NCBI RefSeq assembly: GCF_010731795.1
Contig: NZ_AP022591.1
Coordinates: 3,162,001-3,226,000 of the forward strand
Reading direction: 5' to 3'
Length of the DNA: 64,000 nucleotides
From: Mycolicibacterium celeriflavum
Lineage (GTDB): Bacteria > Actinomycetota > Actinomycetes > Mycobacteriales > Mycobacteriaceae
The notes beneath the pieces were generated by a model that worked only from the letters and a program-made list of their open reading frames with translations, was not told the origin of the DNA and did not search any database. Both the position numbers and the translations under genes were made by a program. Position 1 is the first letter of the stretch. The number at the start of each line of letters is the position of its first letter. Shown here piece after piece: positions 26,610-34,728 of this stretch.

Positions 26610-28435
26610 CGGCGCAGCTTTCCACCGATGTATTCGGCGCGACAGGCGCCGCGGGCGAGCTTGCCGCTCGTCGTGCGCGGAATGGCCCCGGCGGCGACGA
26701 ACCGGACGTCAGCGGTTGCGATGCCGTGTCGCTGCAACACGGCATCGCGGATCGCTTCGATCGCCGGCGCTGGATCGAGTCGTGCCGTACCGGTCGCGCG
26801 TTCGGCGACGATGACCGGGGCCGCCTCGCCATCGGGTCCGGGCACCGTGAACGCGGTGACGTGTCCCGGTCGCGCCATCGCCGAGGCCCGTTCGGCGGTG
26901 GCCTCGACATCCTGCGGGTAATGCTGCCTGCCGTCGATGACGATCAGGTCGGCACGCCGGCCGGTGACGTACAGCTCGCCTTCCAGGTGAACGCCCAGAT
27001 CACCGGTGCGCAACCAGTTCGCTTGCGGTGCAACTCCTTCGGCGTGGCTGCCGGAGGACAACCGAGACGTGAGCCGGGCGTCGAAGGCTCGGCTCGTCTC
27101 GTCGGGCCGGCCCCAGTAGCCCCTGCCGATGTTGGCGCCGTGCAGCCAGATCTCGCCGATCCGGCCGTCCGGCAGTTCGGCGCCGGTGTCGGGGTCGGGG
27201 TCGGTGATGACGGCCCACTGGGTGCGGGCCACCTGCCCGCAGGACACGTGCGCCACCGCGTCGGGCGCACCGGCGGCGATCGGCACGGCGCGGCCGTGGG
27301 CGAGTTGCTTGCGGTCGAAATACACCGCCTTGGCGTGGGCGTCGGGTGAGATGGTCGAGACGAACAGCGTGGCCTCGGCGATACCGTAGGATGGTCGAAA
27401 CGCGTTGGGCGGCAACCCGTATGGTGTGAACGCGGCGTTGAAGGTGTCGATCGCCTCGATGCTGACGGGTTCGGAGCCGACGATCAGCACCGCCTTGCTC
27501 AGGTCGAGGTCGTCGCCGGGCGCGGGCAGGCCCCGCTGCGCCGCGTACTCGTAGGCGAAGTTCGGCGCCGCCGTGACCACCCGGCCCTCGCGCGCACCGT
27601 CCGACAGCGCCTTGATCCACCGCTGCGGGCGGCGGATGAACGCGGTGGGCGACATCAGCGTCGAATGCCCGCCGTACACCGCGGGGAACCCGATCATCGA
27701 CAAGCCCATGTCGTGGAAGAGGGGTAGCCAGCTGACGCCGTGCACTTTTCGGTCGAGCAGGTCGATGGACAGGATCATCTGGATGAGGTTCGTGCCGACC
27801 GCACGGTGGGTGATCTCTACGCCGACCGGCGGCCGCGTCGCACCCGAGGTGTACTGCAGATGCGAAATGTCGTCGAGACGCAGTGGCACAGGTTCGAAAT
27901 CGTCACCGGAGTCGGTGATTTCGTCGAGCACCACCACCCGCGGGGTGGAAACGCCGTCGAGGTCGGCGAGGAAGTCGTGCACGTTCGCCGCCGCTGCCGC
28001 AGTCGTCACCACCACCGAGGGCTCGGAGTCGCGCAGCGCGGTGCCGAGTCGTCGGGCGTGGCCCTGTAATTCGGGTGCGAACAACGGAACCGCGATGGCA
28101 CCCGCCTTGATCGCGGCGAAGAATCCGGTGACGTAGTCGAGGCCCTGCGGCGCCAGGATGGCCACCCGGTCTGCGCGCTGCGCGACCCGTTGCAGGTGCG
28201 CGGCGACCGTTCGCAGGCGAACGCCGAGTTGTGTCCAGGTGAGTTCGGTGGCCCGCCCGTTGGTGTTGCCGGTGTAATCCAGGTAGCGGTAGGCCGGCGC
28301 GTCGCCGACGTTGGCGATGTTGCGGTCGATGAGCGAGATCAGGTTCACGCCTGCAGGCACCGCGACCCGGCCGTCGGAGTCCAGGCAGTCCTCGATCCGC
28401 AACAGCCCGTCGTGGGTCACGGTCCGTTCACCCAT
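26606..28435 (-). CDS. fatty-acyl-AMP ligase (FadD, FAAL type)
   Basis: A 609-residue adenylate-forming enzyme. The P-loop-like A3 motif is YTSGATRPPVGVEITH; A5 is PSYGIAEATL and A7/A8 are WLRTGDLG and VTGRRADLIVIDG, with the C-terminal catalytic Lys in TSGKLAR. The form of the A3 motif and length fit FAALs (FadD26/28/30/31/32-like), which load acyl-AMP onto polyketide-synthase carrier proteins rather than making acyl-CoA. No PKS is present in the window, so its partner is elsewhere. Two FadE subunits lie just upstream on the same strand (90-bp gap with an inverted repeat). Confidence 0.88.
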   Translation of the reverse strand: MGERTVTHDGLLRIEDCLDSDGRVAVPAGVNLISLIDRNIANVGDAPAYRYLDYTGNTNGRATELTWTQLGVRLRTVAAHLQRVAQRADRVAILAPQGLDYVTGFFAAIKAGAIAVPLFAPELQGHARRLGTALRDSEPSVVVTTAAAAANVHDFLADLDGVSTPRVVVLDEITDSGDDFEPVPLRLDDISHLQYTSGATRPPVGVEITHRAVGTNLIQMILSIDLLDRKVHGVSWLPLFHDMGLSMIGFPAVYGGHSTLMSPTAFIRRPQRWIKALSDGAREGRVVTAAPNFAYEYAAQRGLPAPGDDLDLSKAVLIVGSEPVSIEAIDTFNAAFTPYGLPPNAFRPSYGIAEATLFVSTISPDAHAKAVYFDRKQLAHGRAVPIAAGAPDAVAHVSCGQVARTQWAVITDPDPDTGAELPDGRIGEIWLHGANIGRGYWGRPDETSRAFDARLTSRLSSGSHAEGVAPQANWLRTGDLGVHLEGELYVTGRRADLIVIDGRQHYPQDVEATAERASAMARPGHVTAFTVPGPDGEAAPVIVAERATGTARLDPAPAIEAIRDAVLQRHGIATADVRFVAAGAIPRTTSGKLARGACRAEYIGGKLRR

Positions 28436-28467
28436 GAGCGCAGTCTAGGTACCGTCGCCCTAGGTCG

Positions 28468-28483
28468 TGGTACGTCCGTACCA
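28468..28483. promoter_or_regulatory. inverted repeat upstream of the FAAL gene, possible operator
   Basis: TGGTACG-TC-CGTACCA, perfect 7-bp arms, 33 bp before the FAAL ATG inside the 90-bp gap after the FadE subunit. Size and symmetry suit a TetR-type operator, but no regulator gene is adjacent. Confidence 0.4.
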
Positions 28484-28525
28484 GAGCCGGTTACGCCTCG
28501 CGTTCGAGTGAGGATGCGATTTCGA

Positions 28526-29623
28526 CTAGAGCGAGACAGTGCCGTAATCGCCGACGTGGCCGACCAGCGTGCGCAGCTGGTCGTCGGCCGTGCCGAACGT
28601 GTTGTCGATCGCGGTGAGCCGCGCGGCGTAATGGCCGACCGGGTACTCGGCGGTCATGCCGATGCCGCCGTGCAGCTGGATCGCCTCCTGTGCGATGTGC
28701 CGCCCGGACCGGCCGATCTGCAGTTTGGTCCGCGCCGCGATCACCGGATCGAACCGCCCGTCGGCGATCGACATCGCGGCGTAGAAGTTCATGCTGCGCG
28801 CGAGCTCCAGCGAGACGTACATGTCCGCCGCGCGCTGCGTCAACGTCTGGAACTTGCTCAGCGGAACACCGAATTGCTTACGGCTGGTTAGGTACTCGGT
28901 GGTGAGCCGCAAAGCCTCCTCCATGACGCCGACCGCCTCCGAGCACAGCGCCGACTGATAGCGGATGACGGTGCGGGCGACGTGTTCGGCCGTGTCGCCA
29001 CCGTCGCCGAGCGGTTCGGCGGGTGCGGAGTCGAAGTCCAGTTGAGCACCGCGGCGGCCGTCGAAGGTGCGATAGGGCTGCCGGTTCGTCGCGGCCGCCT
29101 CGACGAGGAAGAGGCCGGTTCCGCTGTCGGGCAGCGCCGCGGTGACGACCACGGTGTCCGCCGAATCGCCCGCCAGCACAGGGTTTTTCCGACCACTGAC
29201 CGTCCACGTGTCGCCGTTTCGCTGTGCGCGAGCAGCGGGTTCGGCGGACGGGACGCGCGCACCCGGCTCGGCGTGGGCGAAGGCCAGCAGCGTCTCACCC
29301 GCCGCGACACTCTCGAGGAGTTCCTTCTGTTGGTCGCTGCCCAATTCGGCGATCAGGCCGCCCGGGACGAGCGCGGCCTGCGCGACCGGTTCGGGTGCGA
29401 GCTGCCTGCCGATCTCGGTCAGCACCACCATCGCCTCGATCTGGCCCGCTTCGGTGGGGTCGAAACCGAGGCCGAGGATGCCCACCTCGGCCAGCTGCGC
29501 CCACACCTCGCGACGCCAGCCGGGCTCGGCTTTGGTGAGACCGGCGATGTCGTCGCCGCGCGAGAGCACGTCGCGGGTGACGTCGCGGAGCAGTTGTTGT
29601 TCCTCGGTCAGGTCGAAGTCCAC
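28526..29623 (-). CDS. acyl-CoA dehydrogenase, small (beta-type) subunit
   Basis: A 365-residue FadE-family protein (N- and C-terminal helical domains around a beta domain). The central segment TWTVSGRKNPVLAG and C-terminal HGGIGMTAEYPVGHY are recognisable. It lacks both the usual YEG catalytic Glu and the alternative Glu seen in its partner, so it should be the non-catalytic subunit of an alpha2-beta2 dehydrogenase, as in ChsE-type pairs. Starts 7 bp after the catalytic subunit, so cotranslated. Possibly the counterpart of FadE18; that is not certain. Confidence 0.88.
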   Translation of the reverse strand: MDFDLTEEQQLLRDVTRDVLSRGDDIAGLTKAEPGWRREVWAQLAEVGILGLGFDPTEAGQIEAMVVLTEIGRQLAPEPVAQAALVPGGLIAELGSDQQKELLESVAAGETLLAFAHAEPGARVPSAEPAARAQRNGDTWTVSGRKNPVLAGDSADTVVVTAALPDSGTGLFLVEAAATNRQPYRTFDGRRGAQLDFDSAPAEPLGDGGDTAEHVARTVIRYQSALCSEAVGVMEEALRLTTEYLTSRKQFGVPLSKFQTLTQRAADMYVSLELARSMNFYAAMSIADGRFDPVIAARTKLQIGRSGRHIAQEAIQLHGGIGMTAEYPVGHYAARLTAIDNTFGTADDQLRTLVGHVGDYGTVSL

Positions 29624-29630
29624 GGTCGGC

Positions 29631-30806
29631 TCACAATCCCAGGATGGTCGAAGCGATGATGCTGCGCTGAATCTCGTTGGTACCGCCGTAGATCGACGTC
29701 TTGCGATAGTTCAGGTAGCGGGGGGCGGCGTCCTGCGCCCATGCCGGCGTATCGACGTCAGCGCCGGCGTCGAACGGCAGGGCATCCGGTCCGGCCACCT
29801 CGACGAGCAGCTCGGTGGCGGCCTGCTGCAGCTGGCTGCCGCGCAGCTTGAGGATCGACGAGGCCGGGTTGGGTTTGCCGTCGGCCTCCGATCCGCTGAC
29901 CCGCATCTGCGTGAGCTCCAGCGCCAGCAGCCCGGTTTCGATTTCGGCGACGCGCGCGGCGAACAGCGGGTCGTGCAGCAGCGGAGCGCCGTTGACCTGC
30001 AGCTGCGCGGCATGCTCTTTGACCTGGGACATCCACAGTTTCGTCAGCCCGATGCGGGCGATGCCGGTGCGTTCGTTGCCGAGCAGGAACTTGGCGTAGG
30101 TCCAGCCCTGGTTCTCCTCGCCGACGAGTTGGTCGGCCGGAATCCGGACGTCTTCGAAGAAGATCTCGTTGACCTCGTAGCTGCCGTCGATCAGCTCGAT
30201 CGGGCGAAGCGTTATGCCGGGTGTGGACATCTCGGCCAGGAGGAACGAGATACCGGCCTGCCGCTTGGGTGCGTTCGGATCGGTGCGCGCGAGCAGGAAG
30301 ATCCAGTCGGCGTACTGCCCGAGAGTCGTCCACGTCTTCTGGCCGTTGACGACGTAGGTGTCGCCGTCGCGCACCGCGGTGGTGCGTATCGACGCGAGGT
30401 CCGAGCCCGCCTCGGGTTCGGAAAAGCCCTGACACCACCAGATGTCGATGTTGGCTGTCGCCGGCAGGAAGCGCTCCTTCATCGCTTGCGAGCCGAACTG
30501 GGCGATCACCGGGCCGACCATCTTGGTGTTGAAGGCCAGCGGTTCGGGCACACCGGCCAGTTGCATCTCATCGAGCCAGATCTGCCGCTGCAGCGGAGAC
30601 CACTTCTTACCACCCCACTCGACCGGCCAGTTCGGCACGGCCAGGCCGTTGGCGTTGAGGATCCGCTGGCTGGTCACCATGTCGTCCGGGAAGCTCGGAT
30701 GCCCGGTCTTGCCCCGGTCACGGATGTCTTCGGGAATCTCGGTGGCGTAGAAGCGCCGCAGTTCGTCGCGGAACGCAGCGTCCTCGTCACTCAACGCCAA
30801 CTTCAA
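29631..30806 (-). CDS. acyl-CoA dehydrogenase, large (catalytic) subunit
   Basis: A 391-residue FadE-family protein. WWCQGFSEPEAGSDLAS is the ACAD signature, VVNGQKTWTTLG and the C-terminal YGGTNEIQRSI are also present. The residue that is Glu in medium-chain enzymes (YEG) is Gly here, but GNERTG (Glu245) is in the position used as base by isovaleryl-CoA dehydrogenase and by heterotetrameric FadEs. The pair with the next gene (7-bp gap) therefore fits an alpha2-beta2 enzyme for branched or sterol-like acyl-CoA. Possibly FadE17-like; the Nudix gene is upstream. Confidence 0.9.
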   Translation of the reverse strand: MKLALSDEDAAFRDELRRFYATEIPEDIRDRGKTGHPSFPDDMVTSQRILNANGLAVPNWPVEWGGKKWSPLQRQIWLDEMQLAGVPEPLAFNTKMVGPVIAQFGSQAMKERFLPATANIDIWWCQGFSEPEAGSDLASIRTTAVRDGDTYVVNGQKTWTTLGQYADWIFLLARTDPNAPKRQAGISFLLAEMSTPGITLRPIELIDGSYEVNEIFFEDVRIPADQLVGEENQGWTYAKFLLGNERTGIARIGLTKLWMSQVKEHAAQLQVNGAPLLHDPLFAARVAEIETGLLALELTQMRVSGSEADGKPNPASSILKLRGSQLQQAATELLVEVAGPDALPFDAGADVDTPAWAQDAAPRYLNYRKTSIYGGTNEIQRSIIASTILGL

Positions 30807-30890
30807 GGTCCACCCCGTTCTGTCGTGCGGTTGGTCACGGGATACCCGCGGCCGCCGAATCCATGTGAGTGCATGTGCATTGTGCCCGTC

Positions 30891-31610
30891 CTACTTCCAC
30901 GCGAAGACCGGTTGCTCGAGTTCGTCGACCGGATCGTGGCGGCCTTCCAGGCACAACCACCGCAGTTGCAGGAGCACCGCGCCCGTCGGCGCGTGGATCA
31001 GGTCGTTGCCCAGCGGGACCTGGACCACAGGTCGCGGGCTCTCGGGGATCTCGATGAACCGCGGCGAGTCGTCGCGCTGCAACTGGTGTAACCCGACCCG
31101 GTACACCGCGACCACCTCCTCGGGCGCCGGCTGCGGATCGAGCCGTCCACCACCCCAGATCACCACCGGGGTGATGACGTATCCGGATCGCGTCGGGTAG
31201 TCGTCGAGCAGGCCCAGCACCGTCGACTCCGGCAGCCTGACCCCGACCTCCTCGTCCAGCTCGCGCAGCGCCGCGTCGATCACGGTTTCACCCGGGTCGA
31301 GCCGGCCACCGGGCAGCGCCCACTGCGCGGCGTGCGACGTCAACCGGGATGCCCTGCGACACAACAGGAAAGCCGCTCCGCCCGAGACGTCGACCATGCG
31401 TCCGTCGAGACCGGCTTCCGGCATCGGGCGCCCGTCGATCCAGTCGTCGACGTTCGCCGGATCCACCCGATCCTCGCCGACCTCGGAATCGACGAGCACC
31501 ACCGCGACCGCCGCGTGCCTCTTGGTCGGATCGGTCACGGCGCGACGCCGGTGTCCCGACAGGTTCGCCCTGATCCGCTCGTGCAGCGCCGCGTCGTAGG
31601 AGATCGTCAC
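30891..31610 (-). CDS. Nudix hydrolase
   Basis: A 239-residue protein containing a complete Nudix box, GGRLDPGETVIDAALREL then DEEVGV (about residues 127-150), matching GX5EX7REUXEEXGU. This indicates hydrolysis of a nucleoside-diphosphate-linked substrate; the closest type is the CoA pyrophosphatase/NUDT7-8-like group, with FIEIPESPRP downstream. GTG at 31610 was chosen because earlier in-frame starts run into the divergent repeat-peptide gene. Position next to acyl-CoA dehydrogenases suits a CoA-ester role, but that is an inference. Confidence 0.85.
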   Translation of the reverse strand: MTISYDAALHERIRANLSGHRRRAVTDPTKRHAAVAVVLVDSEVGEDRVDPANVDDWIDGRPMPEAGLDGRMVDVSGGAAFLLCRRASRLTSHAAQWALPGGRLDPGETVIDAALRELDEEVGVRLPESTVLGLLDDYPTRSGYVITPVVIWGGGRLDPQPAPEEVVAVYRVGLHQLQRDDSPRFIEIPESPRPVVQVPLGNDLIHAPTGAVLLQLRWLCLEGRHDPVDELEQPVFAWK

Positions 31611-31701
31611 CGCTCGACCATAATGACGCGGTGTTTCGTCGTCGCGGTCCGGGGCAACTCCGTCAGCACGCTGCCGTATCAGCCGAACGGAAGGGATCGA
31701 C

Positions 31702-31950
31702 ATGGCACTCGACGACGACGACATCACCACCTCAGGCGGAGGCGGCGAAGGGCCCGCTGACGGCGGCTCGAACCCGGAAGGCCACGACGGCGGCGCCGAC
31801 GGCACGGCCGGCGGCGAAGGCCCCGCTGACGGCGGCTCGAACCCCGAGGGTCACGACGGCGGCGCCGACGGCACGGCCGGCGGCGAAGGCCCCGCTGACG
31901 GCGGCTCGAACCCCGAAGGCCACGACGGCGGCGCCGACGGAACCGCCTGA
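31702..31950 (+). CDS. acidic triple-repeat peptide, candidate RiPP-like substrate
   Basis: An 82-residue protein. Residues 1-13 (MALDDDDITTSGG) are a short acidic leader; residues 14-36, 37-59 and 60-82 are three identical 23-residue repeats, each containing GPADGGSNPEGHDGGADGT, and the protein ends exactly at the last repeat. It has no Cys, Lys, Arg or Tyr, and one His, one Asn, three Asp and two Pro per repeat. AAGGGA lies 8 nt before the ATG. A JmjC/cupin-4 oxygenase gene starts 22 bp after its stop. I infer that it is the substrate of that oxygenase; no database family is recognised. A conserved structural low-complexity protein is the alternative. Confidence 0.75.
   Translation: MALDDDDITTSGGGGEGPADGGSNPEGHDGGADGTAGGEGPADGGSNPEGHDGGADGTAGGEGPADGGSNPEGHDGGADGTA
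31741..31947 (+). repeat. three 69-bp in-frame tandem repeats
   Basis: Units 31741-31809, 31810-31878 and 31879-31947. Each pair of units differs at four bases, and every difference is synonymous (third codon positions), so the encoded 23-residue unit is exactly conserved. Confidence 0.97.
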
Positions 31951-31972
31951 CGCCTGCTGAATTCTGAGCCCG

Positions 31973-33190
31973 ATGCTTCAGCGCTGCGTTGCGACCGATG
32001 CTCGTCGGTTCGCCGACGAGTACTGGGGCCGCAAACCGTTGCTCAGCCGGGCCGACGCGTTGCCCCGCGACTTCAGCGATCTGCTGTCGCCCGACACGGT
32101 CGACGAGTTGATCGCCGAGCGTGGGGTGCGCGCGCCGTTCATCCGGTTGGCAAGAGAGGGTGACGTCCTGCCCAAGGACTGCTACCTCGGGCCGGCGGGC
32201 TTCGGCGCCGAGATACCCGATCAGATCGACTCCGCGAAGCTGCTGAGCCAATTCGTCTCCGGCGCAACGATTGTGCTGCAAGGCCTGCATCGGTTGTGGC
32301 CGCCGCTCATCGATTTCGTCCGCCAGGCAGTCGACGAGCTCGGTCATCCCGCGCAGGCCAACGCCTACGTCACCCCGCCGGTCAATCGCGGCTTCGACCC
32401 GCACTACGACGTGCACGACGTGTTCGTCCTGCAGGCATCGGGCAGTAAGCGCTGGATCGTGCACGAGCCGGTTTTCGAGCACCCGCTGTCATCGCAGCCG
32501 TGGACACAGCACCGCGCGGAGATCGAGGAGCGGGTCGCCGACGCACCGGTCATCGACACTGTGTTGTCCGAAGGTGACGCGCTCTATCTACCGCGGGGCT
32601 GGGTGCATTCGGCGCAGGCCCTGGAGATGACCTCGATCCATCTCACCATCGGGGTGGCGCCGGTGACCGGTGTCGATGTGGCCGGCGCCGTCGTCGACCA
32701 GTTGGCGAGCAGCGCGTCGTTCCGGGAATCACTGCCGATGGGCGCCGCGGACGCCGATGAGACGATGGCGACGGTGAGCAAGGTGATGGCGCACATGGTC
32801 GGGGCGTTGCGGGACGAGGCGGCGACGCTCAGCGCAGGGGCCGCCGCGCGACTTTCGCGGCGTCACGCCGACAGGACCCGTCCCGTATCCGTCCGCCCGT
32901 TGGCGGCGTTCGCGGCGGCCGAGCGCGCCACTGACGCGGTGGTGCAATGGCGGCACGGGCTCTGCGCGACCGTCGACCGATCGGGCGACCGCATCGTCCT
33001 GCGCCTGCCCGACCGGACCATGACCTTCCCCCAGATATGCGGCGATGCGGTCCGGACCCTGCACCTCGGAGGCGTCGTCGACGCGACGAGCCTGCCGGGT
33101 CTCGACCGCGCCGACGCGACCGTGCTGATCCGGCGGCTGCTGCGGGAGGGAGTCGTCGTTCCGGTGAACTCCCCGGCCGACGCCGGATGA
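31973..33190 (+). CDS. JmjC/cupin-4 family 2-oxoglutarate and Fe(II)-dependent oxygenase
   Basis: A 405-residue protein of the ribosomal-oxygenase-type JmjC family (PF08007; YcfD/RoxA, MINA53, NO66). EYWGRKPLL near residue 16 is the family N terminus. The iron ligands are His144 and Asp146 (FDPHYDVHDVF) and His212 (PRGWVHSA), and Lys159 (ASGSKRW) fits the 2-oxoglutarate site. Residues 240-405 form the dimer helices and winged-helix-like C terminus of the family. Relatives hydroxylate Arg or His of ribosomal proteins, here the neighbouring repeat peptide is a more specific candidate substrate. The stop overlaps the next start as ATGA. Confidence 0.9.
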   Translation: MLQRCVATDARRFADEYWGRKPLLSRADALPRDFSDLLSPDTVDELIAERGVRAPFIRLAREGDVLPKDCYLGPAGFGAEIPDQIDSAKLLSQFVSGATIVLQGLHRLWPPLIDFVRQAVDELGHPAQANAYVTPPVNRGFDPHYDVHDVFVLQASGSKRWIVHEPVFEHPLSSQPWTQHRAEIEERVADAPVIDTVLSEGDALYLPRGWVHSAQALEMTSIHLTIGVAPVTGVDVAGAVVDQLASSASFRESLPMGAADADETMATVSKVMAHMVGALRDEAATLSAGAAARLSRRHADRTRPVSVRPLAAFAAAERATDAVVQWRHGLCATVDRSGDRIVLRLPDRTMTFPQICGDAVRTLHLGGVVDATSLPGLDRADATVLIRRLLREGVVVPVNSPADAG

Positions 33191-34080
33191 CGGCCGCGAA
33201 GCGAATCCCGTGCAGCGACCAGTCGCTGGCCCGCGACGACCCGATGTACGGCACGGCGTCGGCGGGGTCGTCGTGGGTGCTGCTCGAGTTGAGCGGGGCC
33301 TGGGGGCCGTCAGCGTTCCTGCAGTCGCCGACCTGCATCGATCCCCAACTCGGCCGCGCCATCGTCCGCCGGGTCGAGAAGGCGGGCATGCGCATCGCGG
33401 CCATCCGTCGCCATGGCCGCCGCCCCGACATTCCCCGCTGGCGCTGGTACATCGCGCACTCCGGCGTCGGCAGCGAGGCGCTGCACCACGGAGAGGTCGA
33501 GGGCCCCGACGGATTCCTCGAGCTTGCGCTGGACGGCAGCGATGGGCAGTTGTCCACCGATCCGCTGATCGCGATCTGCTCGCATGGCAAACACGACCAG
33601 TGCTGCGCGGTCCGGGGCCGCAGCGCGTGCGGTGCGATTGCGGCCGAGTACCCCGAATTCACCTGGGAGTGTTCGCATCTCGGCGGTGACCGGTTCGCCG
33701 CCACCATGCTCGTCCTGCCCGAGGGGCTGTGCTACGGGCGGGTCGACTCGACCGATTCGGCCGGCCTGGTGCGCCTGTACCTCGAAGGGCGGCTGGACAA
33801 CCGGTTCCTGCGCGGGCGCACCTCGCTTCCGCATGCCGTGCAGGCCGCCCAATACTTCGCCCGCGAGCGCTACGGCGATGACCGTATCGACGCGCTGCAC
33901 CCCCTGCACGTCGAACGCGGCGAGCACCTGATTCGTGTTCTGCTCGACGGTCAGGCCGGGCCGATCGAGGTGATACTGCACGAGGAGTTGTCCGAACCCC
34001 TACTGTCCCAATGCCATGCCCAGGTCGCCGGCCAGGTCCGCGTCTTCACGCTGGGAACCCTTGGCCTTGTGGACGCTTAG
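33187..34080 (+). CDS. sucrase/ferredoxin-like thioredoxin-fold iron-sulfur protein
   Basis: A 297-residue protein of the sucrase-ferredoxin-like family (PF06999). CSHGKHDQCCAVRGRSAC (Cys131, Cys139, Cys140, Cys148) is the family signature, a thioredoxin-like [2Fe-2S] ferredoxin arrangement; Cys9 and the late CHAQV Cys are further candidates. The start ATG at 33187 overlaps the oxygenase stop as ATGA, so the two are translated together. It could reduce iron or intermediates for the oxygenase or carry out a second step on the repeat peptide. Family firm, role inferred. Confidence 0.85.
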   Translation: MTAAKRIPCSDQSLARDDPMYGTASAGSSWVLLELSGAWGPSAFLQSPTCIDPQLGRAIVRRVEKAGMRIAAIRRHGRRPDIPRWRWYIAHSGVGSEALHHGEVEGPDGFLELALDGSDGQLSTDPLIAICSHGKHDQCCAVRGRSACGAIAAEYPEFTWECSHLGGDRFAATMLVLPEGLCYGRVDSTDSAGLVRLYLEGRLDNRFLRGRTSLPHAVQAAQYFARERYGDDRIDALHPLHVERGEHLIRVLLDGQAGPIEVILHEELSEPLLSQCHAQVAGQVRVFTLGTLGLVDA

Positions 34081-34096
34081 GCCTCGGCGGTCGCCC

Positions 34097-34708
34097 TCAA
34101 TCCAGGTAGCGCACCGCAGGCATGACAAGGGTCTCGATCACCTGACGTATGAACGTCGAGTCGACGCGCTGACCGTTGACGACCCGCATGAGGCTCATCG
34201 CGGTGGTCACGTCAGCCACCAGCGACCAGTCGCGGCTTGCGGAGATCTCCCCGCGGTCGGCTGCCCGTTGCAGGATCGCTGAGATCTTGCGCCGTCCCCT
34301 CAACAGCATCAGATCATCGAGCGCAGAGGCCAGTTCGCGATCGTGCACCGCCTCGAGCGCGACGCGCAAGATCAGATCGAAAGAGACCATCGCGTCCTCA
34401 TTGCGCTCCGCGCGTTCGATCAGCGCGTCCAGATCACCTTCCAGACTGCCGGTGTCGGGGCTGTCGTCGGTGAGCAGGTCGGGGCGCCAATACACGAGCG
34501 CATCGGTCATCAACGCGGCCTTCGACGACCACCGGCGGTAGATCGCCGCCTTGCCCACGCCGGCGCAGGCGGCAATGTCGTTCATGTTGGCGGCGTCGTA
34601 GCCGTGTTCCTTGAGCGCGGCCAGCGCCGCGTCGAGGATCGCGGGATCCCTCGATCGGTCCAGCCGCCCCTCGGTGCGCTGGCGCAGCCTCGACTCCGAC
34701 TCTGTCAT
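34097..34708 (-). CDS. TetR-family transcriptional regulator
   Basis: A 203-residue regulator. The N-terminal helix-turn-helix is visible as AACAGVGKAAIYRRWSSKAAL (about residues 46-66, cited here as a region), preceded by ILDAALAALKEHGYDAANMNDI. The C-terminal ligand domain is of the TetR_C type (residues 85-203). It lies 20 bp downstream of mmpL on the same strand, so it probably belongs to the mmpS-mmpL transcript and may control it. ATG at 34708 was chosen; longer starts run into mmpL. Confidence 0.88.
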   Translation of the reverse strand: MTESESRLRQRTEGRLDRSRDPAILDAALAALKEHGYDAANMNDIAACAGVGKAAIYRRWSSKAALMTDALVYWRPDLLTDDSPDTGSLEGDLDALIERAERNEDAMVSFDLILRVALEAVHDRELASALDDLMLLRGRRKISAILQRAADRGEISASRDWSLVADVTTAMSLMRVVNGQRVDSTFIRQVIETLVMPAVRYLD

Positions 34709-34728
34709 CGCCCACGAGCCTAAGGTCG

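Noticed and set aside
31633..31658. SigF-like promoter upstream of the repeat peptide
   Set aside because: GTTT is present, but the -10 would be GGGCAA, two mismatches from GGGTAT, so it is too weak to list as a feature.
31702..31950. Repeat peptide as a PE_PGRS or collagen-like protein
   Set aside because: There is no PE domain, the repeats are 23 residues and acidic rather than GGA/GGX, and the whole protein is only 82 residues.
31724..32482. Antisense frame across the repeat peptide and oxygenase, with an Arg-rich repeat
   Set aside because: The Arg repeats are simply the reverse reading of the tandem DNA repeats; no ribosome-binding site or family similarity.
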